In this document: one piece after another, positions 1 to 5,888 of the stretch
Position numbering within the stretch: position 1 is the first letter of the stretch
Layout: every line of letters begins with the position of its first letter
Translations under genes and position numbers: made by a program
Source of the DNA: Halobacteriaceae archaeon Tc-Br11_E2g27
GTDB lineage: Archaea; Halobacteriota; Halobacteria; Halobacteriales; Haloarculaceae
Direction of reading: 5' to 3'
DNA: 10,235 nucleotides
Assembly (NCBI GenBank): GCA_001564135.1
Contig: LKNH01000077.1
Location: 1-10,235, forward strand
Notes under the pieces: model-generated
What the model was told of the DNA's origin: nothing
Database searches by the model: none
Seen by the model: only the letters and a program-made list of their open reading frames with translations

Positions 1-91
1 GAATCTCTCACAGCTTCCGCCGACCGGTATAACGGTACACCCGGCAGTATCAGTTGAGGCGAGGCGTCTATGATACCACAGCAGAAAACAA
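1..91. other. left edge, no assignable gene
   Basis: I see no gene I can assign here. One + frame is open from the edge to a TGA at 55-57 and another to a TGA at 71-73, so either could be the tail of an upstream gene. A minus-strand frame is open from an ATG at 122 back to the edge, but it would begin inside the pilin leader and has no recognisable content. A 14-base near-palindrome (ACCGGTATAACGGT, 23-36, 6 of 7 pairs) lies in this stretch and might be an operator. None of this is strong. Confidence 0.3.
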
Positions 92-97
92 TTATAT
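92..97 (+). promoter_or_regulatory. TATA-like box of pilin gene
   Basis: TTATAT sits in an A/T-rich patch (about 86-98) of otherwise GC-richer DNA. A start of transcription about 26 bases downstream (near 120) would leave a leader of about 55 bases before the ATG at 175. The leader ends with GAGG at 164-167, seven bases before the ATG, which can serve as a Shine-Dalgarno site. The box is inferred from composition and spacing only. Confidence 0.4.
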
Positions 98-174
98 CTC
101 CCCCGTAACTATGACCGCACATTCAGTGCCCCGACGAGTTGTGCTGTGTTCCGGGCGTTGACCGAGGATATTTC

Positions 175-651
175 ATGTCATCTCTCCGAACCGACGATGG
201 TGCGGCAAGCCCCGTGGTCGGTATCATCCTCATGGTTGCGATTACTGTCATCCTCGCAGCGGTCATTACGACAATTGTGTTGGGCATCGGCGAGGATATC
301 GATGACCCCGCTCCATCCGCGAGTATCCTGTTCGAAAAAACGGGGAATCCGGGCGACAATGCTACCGATAGCTGGGGTGACGACAGTGATAACGTCAGCT
401 CCAACAGTGACCTCAAACAGCTCGAAATCACTCATGCGGGCGGTGACAGCATCGACCCGGAACAGATTCGCATCACTGGTACCGAATCTGATGGCACAGT
501 GTCGAACATCACCGCTCAGGAGCACGCATGGGCTGATGAACTGTTTTCGACCAGCGATACAATCGTTGTCTGGGTAGCGGAGGACCAACTTGTGGAAGTC
601 ATCTGGGAGGGAGAGGGAAGTTCACAGCGGTTAGCGGGGTTTGAGACCTGA
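175..651 (+). CDS. type IV pilin-like protein, archaeal pilin N-terminal domain
   Basis: This is a 158-residue secreted protein with the haloarchaeal type IV pilin N-terminus (Pilin_N, formerly DUF1628 family). Residues 1-10 are a short leader containing R5, D7 and D8. They are followed by ASPVVGIILMVAITVILAAV, the conserved SPVxG motif and hydrophobic helix (about 11-38). By analogy with known haloarchaeal pilins, the prepilin peptidase PibD would cut after residue 10. The mature part is acidic and has three N-glycosylation sequons (N62-A-T, N73-V-S, N111-I-T), consistent with a surface location. The ATG at 175 is preferred to an upstream TTG at 139 because it starts the normal short pilin leader and follows a GAGG. 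No pilus assembly genes (ATPase, PilC-type membrane protein) are in the window, so it may be a minor or orphan pilin. Family assignment is firm; a role in a specific pilus is not shown. Confidence 0.88.
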   Translation: MSSLRTDDGAASPVVGIILMVAITVILAAVITTIVLGIGEDIDDPAPSASILFEKTGNPGDNATDSWGDDSDNVSSNSDLKQLEITHAGGDSIDPEQIRITGTESDGTVSNITAQEHAWADELFSTSDTIVVWVAEDQLVEVIWEGEGSSQRLAGFET

Positions 652-659
652 ACCGACGG

Positions 660-665
660 TATCAA
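660..665 (+). promoter_or_regulatory. possible weak TATA box of aroA
   Basis: TATCAA is centred about 28 bases before the aroA ATG, where a box for a leaderless transcript would be. The match is poor. A GGGAGGGG run follows at 666-673, but it is 17 bases from the ATG, too far for a usual Shine-Dalgarno site. Read-through from the pilin gene across the 39-base gap is the alternative. Confidence 0.2.
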
Positions 666-690
666 GGGAGGGGACACCCAGTCGGATAGC

Positions 691-1971
691 ATGGACCGGA
701 CAGTGACCGAATCGACCGTATCGGGGGAGACACAGGCTCCGCCCTCGAAGAGCTACACCCACCGTGCTATCCTTGCGGCGGGCTATGCCGATGGCGCGAC
801 TATCAAGAGCCCGCTAATCAGTGCTGACACACGTGCGACAATGCGCGCCGTGGAAGCGTTCGGTGGCAGTGTCGAACAACGCGACAACGAACTTGTTGTT
901 GAGGGGTTTGCTGGCACGCCCACCGTCCCGAGTGATGTTATCGATTGTGCCAACAGCGGGAGAACCATGCGACTGGTTACTGCCACGGCGGCGCTCGTCG
1001 ATGGCCGTACCGTGCTGACCGGTGACGAATCGTTACGCTCTCGGCCACAGGGACCGCTCTTGCAAGCGATTGACCAACTTGGTGGACATGCAGAGAGCAC
1101 ACGCAGAAACGGACAAGCGCCGCTCATTATCGGTGGCCCAATAGCGGGTGGGAGCGTCGCAATCCCCGGTGACGTTTCCTCACAGTATATTACCGCTCTC
1201 CTGATGGCCGGTGCGGTAACTGATGCAGGGATTGATATCACGCTTCAGACGGAACTCAAATCCGCACCATATGTCGATATCACGATTGAGGTGCTTGATG
1301 ACTTTGGCGTCACAGCACGCCAGACCGACCGTGGTTTTTCGGTCGCTGGGTTCCAGGAGTATTCAACTGATTCCTATACCGTTCCTGGCGATTTCTCATC
1401 GCTTTCGTATCTTCTCGCTGCGGGTGCACTCGCCGCTGATGACTCGCTGACTGTTACTGGTGTGTATCCGAGCGCGCAAGGTGACCAGGCAATTGTTGAG
1501 ATACTCTCGGAGATGGGCGCAACCCTTTCGTGGGATAAATCGGCTGGTCGTATCGACGTCTCTCAAAGCGACCTGCAGGGAATCGAAATCAGCGTTGCCG
1601 ATACGCCAGACCTGCTCCCGACAATCGCTGTTTTAGGTGCAGTTGCGGATGGGACGACACGGATTACTGACTGTGAGCATGTCCGATACAAGGAAACCGA
1701 CCGCGTCAGCGCGATGGCGGAGTCACTGGATGCGATGGGTGCGGATGTGGAAGAAACCGAAGAGACGCTCACTATTCACGGCGGGGATTCAACACTTAGC
1801 GGGGCAACCCTCAGTGGTCGCGACGACCACCGAATCATCATGTCGCTCGCGATTGCAGGACTCGTTGCTGATGGTGAGACAACCATCGAAGGCTGTGAAC
1901 ACGTTGACGTCTCGTTCCCTGACTTTTTCGAAGTCATTGCTGAGTTGGGGGCCACTGTCTCCTCCACGTAA
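691..1971 (+). CDS. aroA: 3-phosphoshikimate 1-carboxyvinyltransferase (EPSP synthase)
   Basis: Cytosolic enzyme of the shikimate pathway; it joins phosphoenolpyruvate to shikimate 3-phosphate to give EPSP. The 426-residue length is normal for the family, and the ATG at 691 gives the usual N-terminus. Motifs seen in order: PSKSYTHRA at 18-26 (substrate-binding K20, S21, R25), NSGRTMRL at 88-95, LRSRPQGPL at 115-123, SSQY at 163-166, D307 in TPDLLPTI (equivalent to the E. coli catalytic Asp), YKETDR at 333-338 (K334, E335, R338), and DDHR at 378-381. All residues expected for activity appear present. One oddity is R91, where the family normally has Thr (E. coli T97). The adjacent Gly (G90) that governs glyphosate sensitivity is kept. 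The next gene, 50 bases on, is aroC, which uses the product. Assignment is secure. Confidence 0.97.
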   Translation: MDRTVTESTVSGETQAPPSKSYTHRAILAAGYADGATIKSPLISADTRATMRAVEAFGGSVEQRDNELVVEGFAGTPTVPSDVIDCANSGRTMRLVTATAALVDGRTVLTGDESLRSRPQGPLLQAIDQLGGHAESTRRNGQAPLIIGGPIAGGSVAIPGDVSSQYITALLMAGAVTDAGIDITLQTELKSAPYVDITIEVLDDFGVTARQTDRGFSVAGFQEYSTDSYTVPGDFSSLSYLLAAGALAADDSLTVTGVYPSAQGDQAIVEILSEMGATLSWDKSAGRIDVSQSDLQGIEISVADTPDLLPTIAVLGAVADGTTRITDCEHVRYKETDRVSAMAESLDAMGADVEETEETLTIHGGDSTLSGATLSGRDDHRIIMSLAIAGLVADGETTIEGCEHVDVSFPDFFEVIAELGATVSST

Positions 1972-1992
1972 CCATCCCAAAATTCTCAACTG

Positions 1993-1998
1993 TTATAA
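1993..1998 (+). promoter_or_regulatory. TATA box of aroC, leaderless start
   Basis: TTATAA lies in the 50-base gap between aroA and aroC, centred about 26 bases before the aroC ATG at 2022. That is the classic spacing from archaeal TATA box to transcription start, so aroC probably also has its own promoter giving a leaderless mRNA, in addition to any read-through from aroA. This rests on sequence and spacing only. Confidence 0.6.
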
Positions 1999-2021
1999 GC
2001 GGCCGAAGACAATGCCGGGTA

Positions 2022-3245
2022 ATGAATGGGAACCGGTTCGGCAGACTTTTTCAGGTGACGACCTTCGGCGAATCTCATGGCGACGCGATGGGCTGTACGG
2101 TCTCGGGATGTCCGGCAGGTGTTACGCTCTCAGAGGAACTGATACAAGAAGAGCTTGACCGCCGAAAGCCGGGGCAATCGATGATTACGACCTCTAGGGG
2201 CGAACCTGACGAGGTCGTCATCAACTCCGGTGTACAGGACGGCTACACGACAGGAACACCGCTTGGAATGGTTATCCAGAACAAGGACGCACGCTCGGGG
2301 AAATACGAGCCGTTTATTACCGCACCGCGGCCGTCTCATGGCGATTACACGTATTCGGCGAAGTTTGGAACGCGGAACTGGGGTGGTGGCGGACGCTCCT
2401 CTGCACGCGAGACGGTCAACTGGGTGGCAGCGGGTGCCGTGGCAAAGCAAGTCCTCGAACAGAGCGAGTACGATATCACGGTCAAAGCACACGTCAATCA
2501 GGTCGGTGATATCACCGCACCCGAGGTCACGTTCGAGGAGATGCTCGAACACACCGAGGAAAATGATGTGCGGTGTGCACACCCGGAGACGGCCGAGAAG
2601 ATGCGCGACGCGATTGATGAGTACCAGCGCGAGGGTGACTCGATTGGCGGCTCGGTCTATTTCGAGTGTCGAGGAGTCCCGCGCGGACTCGGTGCGCCAC
2701 GGTTTGATTCGTTTGCAGCACGTCTCGGACAGGGTATCTTTGCGATTCCAGCAGTCAGTTCCTTTGACCTCGGTGCTGGCCGTGAGACGCGGACGATGCG
2801 TGGCAAAGAGCGAAACGAGGACTGGACGTTCGACGATGGTAGTTTCGACCACATCGAAAGCGAGGAAGGCGACCCGGTTCCGGTCGGCAACGACCACGGC
2901 GGCGTACAGGGTGGCATCACGACGGGAGAGCCGATTTTCGGCGAGATCACTTGGCATGCCCCGACGAGCATTCCGAAGACACAGGAGACTGTCGACTGGG
3001 AGACCGGCGAGCGAAAGGAAATCAAGGTTGTCGGGCGACATGACCCCGTTCTCATGCCGCGTGCGGTTCCGGTTCTTGAGGCGATGCTCCGGCTGATTAT
3101 CCTGGATTTCATGCTTCTTGGCGGCCGAATTAATCCCGACCGACTCGACGGAAATGTCGGTGAGTACGATACCGAATATCATCCCTCTAGCCCGGTCAAC
3201 GACCCGGAGGATGCAGACACGCGCGCTGACACAATCGACGAGTAA
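2022..3245 (+). CDS. aroC: chorismate synthase
   Basis: Last common step of aromatic biosynthesis: anti-1,4-elimination of phosphate from EPSP to give chorismate, using reduced FMN, in the cytosol. The 407 residues carry the family signatures: FGESHG at 15-20 with H19, RPSHGDYTY at 103-111 with H106, GGGGRSSARET at 121-131, GNDHGGVQGGITTGEP in the middle, and RHDPVLMPRAVPVLEAM near the C-terminus. H19 and H106 correspond to the two catalytic histidines of the family. The protein is longer than the roughly 360-residue bacterial enzyme, mainly because of an acidic hydrophilic tail of about 35 residues. The ATG at 2022 sits about 26 bases after a TATA box, so the transcript is probably leaderless. 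It follows aroA, and a hydrolase gene begins seven bases after its stop. Confidence 0.97.
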   Translation: MNGNRFGRLFQVTTFGESHGDAMGCTVSGCPAGVTLSEELIQEELDRRKPGQSMITTSRGEPDEVVINSGVQDGYTTGTPLGMVIQNKDARSGKYEPFITAPRPSHGDYTYSAKFGTRNWGGGGRSSARETVNWVAAGAVAKQVLEQSEYDITVKAHVNQVGDITAPEVTFEEMLEHTEENDVRCAHPETAEKMRDAIDEYQREGDSIGGSVYFECRGVPRGLGAPRFDSFAARLGQGIFAIPAVSSFDLGAGRETRTMRGKERNEDWTFDDGSFDHIESEEGDPVPVGNDHGGVQGGITTGEPIFGEITWHAPTSIPKTQETVDWETGERKEIKVVGRHDPVLMPRAVPVLEAMLRLIILDFMLLGGRINPDRLDGNVGEYDTEYHPSSPVNDPEDADTRADTIDE

Positions 3246-3252
3246 CTCACTT

Positions 3253-4287
3253 ATGACCCCATTCACGATACTTTCGACTGTAAACTGGGTCGCACAGGAA
3301 ACGTACAGCGAGTTTGGACTCTTTCAGCCGAACAAGTCGAAAGCTGCGCTCGAACGACAGTATACAGACGAAAACTCGGAGTTCATCCAGGTCGGTGACG
3401 CCCGGATTCATTATCGCGATGAGGGGAACCCTGATGGGGAGACGCTTGTGTTGCTCCATGGGACGTACTCGTCTCTCCACACCTGGGATGGCTGGCTTGA
3501 GGAGTTGGGTGAAGAGTTTCGCCTTGTCAGGCTGGATATGCCTGGGTTTGGGTTGACTGGGCCGCGGACGGATGCGGCCCAGACGGTAGCGGGCCTTGTT
3601 CGGACGGTCGGTGAGTTCTGTGATGCACTGGAACTGACGGACGTGACGATAGCGGGGAACTCGTTAGGCGGTGGTATCGCGTGGCGTGTTGCGACGGTGC
3701 GTCCTGACCTGGTTTCGAAACTTATCCTCATCAACGCAGGGGGCGCTACGTTGCTCTCGACGTTGTCGACGAGTCTGATGAACTTCGGAACCGAGTTTGT
3801 CCAGCAGTATGTGACGCCACGAATGATTGTGCGACTCATCCTCTACGATGCATATTATGACAAGAGCAAACTCTCGGAGTCGCTCGTTCGCCGCTATCAC
3901 GACCTCCTGTTGCGGCCAGGAAACCGGTCGGCAGTTGTCGAAATCGCATCAAACTACAGAAATCAGCATTTCAACGGAGAGTATGCGTTTGACCAGTCGT
4001 TCCCACGTCTCCCATCCGGGTATGCACCCGAGCCACAGGTCTGGGACGACTACGATATCGCTGAGGTAGCGGTCCCAACGCTATTCCAGTGGGGCTGTGA
4101 AGACGAGTGGCTCCCCTGTGAGTTCGGCAGGGAACTTGCAGAATCAGTTGATGACAGCCGGTTCATCGTCTACGACCAGGTCGGCCATATTGCGATGGAA
4201 GAAGACCCCGTTCGAACTGCAACGGATGCAGCAGCTTTCATTCGGGGTAGTCAGATTGGTGACGCTGCTGGCGACTGTGAGTGCTAG
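3253..4287 (+). CDS. alpha/beta hydrolase, paralogue 1
   Basis: A 344-residue alpha/beta-fold hydrolase; substrate unknown. The catalytic set is complete: oxyanion-hole HG at 69-70, nucleophile S137 in GNSLGGG, acid D284 in WGCEDEWLP, and base H312 in VGHIAMEE. A lid-like helical insert lies between about 170 and 265. The frame is open further upstream inside aroC, but the ATG at 3253 avoids a long overlap and gives nearly the same length as the paralogue at 4815-5843 (342 residues). The seven-base gap to aroC suggests co-transcription, though nothing in the sequence links the enzyme to chorismate chemistry. The C-terminus extends past the last helix and ends Asp-Cys-Glu-Cys. The residue 68-81 region is identical in DNA to the paralogue over 44 bases. 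It could be an esterase, epoxide hydrolase-like or C-C hydrolase; the sequence does not decide. Confidence 0.9.
   Translation: MTPFTILSTVNWVAQETYSEFGLFQPNKSKAALERQYTDENSEFIQVGDARIHYRDEGNPDGETLVLLHGTYSSLHTWDGWLEELGEEFRLVRLDMPGFGLTGPRTDAAQTVAGLVRTVGEFCDALELTDVTIAGNSLGGGIAWRVATVRPDLVSKLILINAGGATLLSTLSTSLMNFGTEFVQQYVTPRMIVRLILYDAYYDKSKLSESLVRRYHDLLLRPGNRSAVVEIASNYRNQHFNGEYAFDQSFPRLPSGYAPEPQVWDDYDIAEVAVPTLFQWGCEDEWLPCEFGRELAESVDDSRFIVYDQVGHIAMEEDPVRTATDAAAFIRGSQIGDAAGDCEC
3452..3495 (+). repeat. 44-base exact repeat, copy 1
   Basis: These 44 bases in the first hydrolase gene are identical to 5038-5081 in the second. They encode LHGTYSSLHTWDGW, the oxyanion-hole loop and what follows. The identity includes every third codon position, while the flanking sequence of the two genes differs at many synonymous sites. 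Confidence 0.95.
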
Positions 4288-4447
4288 GAAATCAACATGG
4301 GGATGTGGATTCAACCGCCTTTTCACCGTCTCTCCTCGCTGGTGTGAAAGGAAAACCGTTCAAACAGTTTCTCGCAGAGGTGGGGCATCCATCTAAATGA
4401 TGTAGCCCCTCAATTATCACTGATTGAAATCATCGTTTTGGATATTC

Positions 4448-4451
4448 TATA
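4448..4451 (+). promoter_or_regulatory. possible TATA box of the micro-ORF
   Basis: TATA inside TTCTATACTTTT is centred about 27 bases before the ATG at 4477. This is the spacing expected of a leaderless haloarchaeal transcript. AT-rich DNA gives such matches by chance, so support is weak. Confidence 0.25.
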
Positions 4452-4476
4452 CTTTTGGGATTACAAACGTCTGACA

Positions 4477-4602
4477 ATGTCCTCAGAATTGGTGCCGGAT
4501 GCTACAGATACCTCCCAACTAGTAATGGGAATAACACACATAAGCGCATTAAAGTGCACGTTCTGTCGGAAACTATCCCATAGTTCATCAATATTTAATT
4601 AG
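4477..4602 (+). CDS. possible 41-residue small protein
   Basis: ATG to TAG gives 41 residues starting MSSELVPDATDTSQLVMG, with a CTFC (CxxC) motif at 27-30 and a Ser-rich C-terminus. I do not recognise it. In its favour: a TATA-like box at the leaderless distance, and a location otherwise empty of genes. Against it: only one CxxC, where haloarchaeal zinc-finger micro-proteins usually have two; use of codons such as TTA, CTA, ATA and AGT that the neighbouring genes mostly avoid; and short length in AT-rich DNA. It may be chance or a remnant of transferred DNA. Confidence 0.2.
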   Translation: MSSELVPDATDTSQLVMGITHISALKCTFCRKLSHSSSIFN

Positions 4603-4659
4603 GTGCTTGCTACTGGCCCTTGTCCCTGCGCCGTCTAGCAAAAAACCGAAGCATTCAAA

Positions 4660-4673
4660 TTTCAGTACTGAAA
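4660..4673. promoter_or_regulatory. perfect 14-base palindrome, candidate operator
   Basis: TTTCAGTACTGAAA is a perfect inverted repeat without a loop, about 142 bases before the ATG of the second hydrolase and directly upstream of a TATA-like ACATAT (4674-4679). Its size and symmetry suit a dimeric DNA-binding protein. The regulator is unknown. Confidence 0.4.
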
Positions 4674-4679
4674 ACATAT
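4674..4679 (+). promoter_or_regulatory. possible TATA box of hydrolase 2
   Basis: ACATAT lies directly after the 14-base palindrome and before a second GTACT. If used, transcription would start near 4703, giving a leader of about 110 bases before the ATG at 4815. The inverted repeat at 4718-4740 would then lie within that leader. Assigned by composition and position only. Confidence 0.25.
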
Positions 4680-4717
4680 GGTACTAGATGACACAAGTCA
4701 ATGACCAGGGGTTGCTG

Positions 4718-4740
4718 TGTGTTACTGTACATGTGACACA
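4718..4740. repeat. imperfect inverted repeat upstream of hydrolase 2
   Basis: TGTGTTAC and GTGACACA form 8-base arms (one T:G pair) around a 7-base centre that contains GTAC. It may be an operator, or a hairpin in the 5' leader of the second hydrolase. GTAC also occurs at 4665-4668 and 4681-4684. Confidence 0.35.
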
Positions 4741-4798
4741 ATCACACTCACAATCTGGTGGAGAGAGACGGGTACGTGCTGAGGAACTGCTCGACGCC

Positions 4799-4805
4799 GG
4801 GGGTG
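4799..4805 (+). promoter_or_regulatory. Shine-Dalgarno-like site that sets the hydrolase 2 start
   Basis: GGGGGTG ends nine bases before the ATG at 4815. It supports this ATG over a GTG at 4758 in the same frame, and the resulting protein length matches that of the first hydrolase. Confidence 0.4.
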
Positions 4806-4814
4806 TGCGTTGAG

Positions 4815-5843
4815 ATGCCGTTGTTCCCGCTTACAGCAGGGCTTACCATCGCAAATTCGGTTGTTTCTGATACCTTCAATGAGTTCATTCCGTTCCAACC
4901 GGACCGACCAGGGTCGTCGCTCGAACGGGAGTATACGAACGAACACTCCGCGTTTATTGACGTTAACGGCGCTCGTATTCACTACCGGGATGAGGGGCCA
5001 ACGGACACTGATGCAGCCGACACGCCAACGCTGCTGATGCTCCATGGGACGTACTCGTCTCTCCACACCTGGGATGGCTGGGCCGACCAGCTCGCCGACG
5101 AAATTCGGTTCATCAGACTTGATATGCCTGGCTTCGGACTGACGGGGCCACGTCGTGACGGCGACCACTCGCTTGAAGTCCTGATTGAGACTGTCGAGGC
5201 GTTCTGTGACGAACTTGGTCTCGAAGATATTGCAGTCGGTGGGAACTCACTTGGTGGTGCTGTTGCCTGGCGGTTTGCTACTGACCGTCCGGACATTGTC
5301 TCCAAACTTGTCCTCATGGATGCCGGCGGTGCAACGCTCTTATCCAATCTCTCGGAAAATTACCGTGCGCTTGGGACTGATGTGTTCCCTCGCTATCTCA
5401 CACCTCGCGTCGTGATTCGATTGGCGCTCAAAGATGCCTACAGCGATACAGCCGCGGTCACGCCTGAGCTTGTCAACCGATATCACGACCTACTGCTCCG
5501 AAGCGGCAACCGCAGAGCGGTTATGGAGATTGCCAGTCGCTACAAAGAAGACCATATGGAGGAGTCATCATCCGAGATGTTAAATACCAATACACCTGTT
5601 CTCCCCTCCTCCTGTGATGCGAGTCCGGATGTTCGGGATACATACGATATCTGTGATATAGACGTCCCAACGCTGTTCCAGTGGGGCGAAGACGATACCT
5701 GGCTGCCTGTGGAGTTCGGGCGGGAGCTCGCCGATTGTGTCGATGACAATCAGTTTGTCGTCTACGAAGGCGTTGGCCATGTCCCAATGGAAGAAGCACC
5801 AGAACGGACTGCCGCAGACGCCTATCGGTTTCTGCAGCAGTGA
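4815..5843 (+). CDS. alpha/beta hydrolase, paralogue 2
   Basis: A 342-residue alpha/beta-fold hydrolase, clearly a paralogue of the one at 3253-4287; substrate unknown. Catalytic residues seen: oxyanion-hole HG at 77-78, nucleophile S145 in GNSLGGA, acid D294 in WGEDDTWLP, base H322 in VGHVPMEE. Shared blocks with paralogue 1 include RIHYRDEG, LHGTYSSLHTWDGW, LDMPGFGLTGPR, AGGATLLS, RYHDLLLR and VPTLFQWG. It differs by a longer loop before the HG motif (about 62-72), a different loop near 248-272, and no C-terminal extension. The N-terminus is mildly hydrophobic but is not a clear signal peptide. Unlike paralogue 1 it is not attached to aroC; it has its own AT-rich upstream region with palindromes, so it is probably regulated separately. 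Confidence 0.9.
   Translation: MPLFPLTAGLTIANSVVSDTFNEFIPFQPDRPGSSLEREYTNEHSAFIDVNGARIHYRDEGPTDTDAADTPTLLMLHGTYSSLHTWDGWADQLADEIRFIRLDMPGFGLTGPRRDGDHSLEVLIETVEAFCDELGLEDIAVGGNSLGGAVAWRFATDRPDIVSKLVLMDAGGATLLSNLSENYRALGTDVFPRYLTPRVVIRLALKDAYSDTAAVTPELVNRYHDLLLRSGNRRAVMEIASRYKEDHMEESSSEMLNTNTPVLPSSCDASPDVRDTYDICDIDVPTLFQWGEDDTWLPVEFGRELADCVDDNQFVVYEGVGHVPMEEAPERTAADAYRFLQQ
5038..5081 (+). repeat. 44-base exact repeat, copy 2
   Basis: Second copy of the 44 bases at 3452-3495, in the equivalent codons of the second hydrolase. A further near-identical block (24 bases, one difference) is at 4072-4095 and 5664-5687, coding for the VPTLFQWG region. Confidence 0.95.
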
Positions 5844-5849
5844 GACCGT

Positions 5850-5870
5850 AACGCAACCGATTTTTGCGTT
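5850..5870. terminator. hairpin with T-run: terminator or operator
   Basis: AACGCAA and TTGCGTT form a perfect 7-base inverted repeat around a 7-base loop, seven bases after the stop codon of the second hydrolase. The T5 run 5861-5865 lies partly in the loop and partly in the 3' arm rather than after it. It could end the hydrolase transcript. It also covers the likely TATA box of the next gene, so an operator role is equally possible. Confidence 0.45.
5861..5866 (+). promoter_or_regulatory. TATA-like box of the small membrane protein gene
   Basis: TTTTTG is centred about 26 bases before the ATG at 5889, the leaderless spacing. It overlaps the right arm of the 5850-5870 inverted repeat, so any protein bound there would compete with the basal transcription factors. 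Confidence 0.35.
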
Positions 5871-5888
5871 GACTCGTTACTGAGAGTA

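Larger units (their letters stand above)
4288..4757. other. AT-rich spacer between the two hydrolase genes
   Basis: This stretch of about 470 bases is visibly richer in A and T than the flanking genes and has no long reading frame on either strand. It holds a possible micro-ORF (4477-4602) with a TATA-like box, a perfect 14-base palindrome (4660-4673), an imperfect inverted repeat (4718-4740), short T-runs (4320-4323, 4436-4439, 4453-4456) that could end transcription of the upstream hydrolase, and an A6 run at 4640-4645. A short open stretch at 4344-4400 (KGKPFKQFLAEVGHPSK then TGA) reads like protein but has no recognisable family. I found no terminal repeats of an insertion sequence and no tRNA-like structure. 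It could be regulatory DNA, a decayed element, or both. Confidence 0.6.

Noticed and set aside
23..36. Near-palindrome ACCGGTATAACGGT
   Set aside because: Six of seven pairs in 14 bases can occur by chance, and it is about 55 bases upstream of the likely TATA box. Not enough for an operator call.
1..122. Minus-strand frame open from 122 to the left edge
   Set aside because: Only about 40 codons are visible, it begins within the pilin leader, and the translation is unremarkable. It cannot be judged without upstream sequence.
3118..3252. N-terminal extension of hydrolase 1 into aroC
   Set aside because: It would overlap aroC by over 120 bases, and the paralogue has no matching extension. The ATG at 3253 gives matching lengths.
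2130..3266. Long open frame on the minus strand opposite aroC (378 codons)
   Set aside because: It is fully antisense to a gene with all chorismate synthase motifs. Open antisense frames are common in haloarchaeal codon usage, and the translation has no recognisable motif.
4344..4400. Short protein-like stretch KGKPFKQFLAEVGHPSK followed by TGA
   Set aside because: Too short to assign, and the frame continues upstream without a recognisable domain. It could be a gene remnant but is not supported as a pseudogene.
4640..4645. A6 run as a minus-strand terminator
   Set aside because: There is no minus-strand gene for it to terminate.
4758..4814. GTG start for hydrolase 2 with 19 extra residues
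   Set aside because: The ATG at 4815 has a Shine-Dalgarno-like GGGGGTG and gives a length equal to the paralogue; the extra residues have no counterpart.
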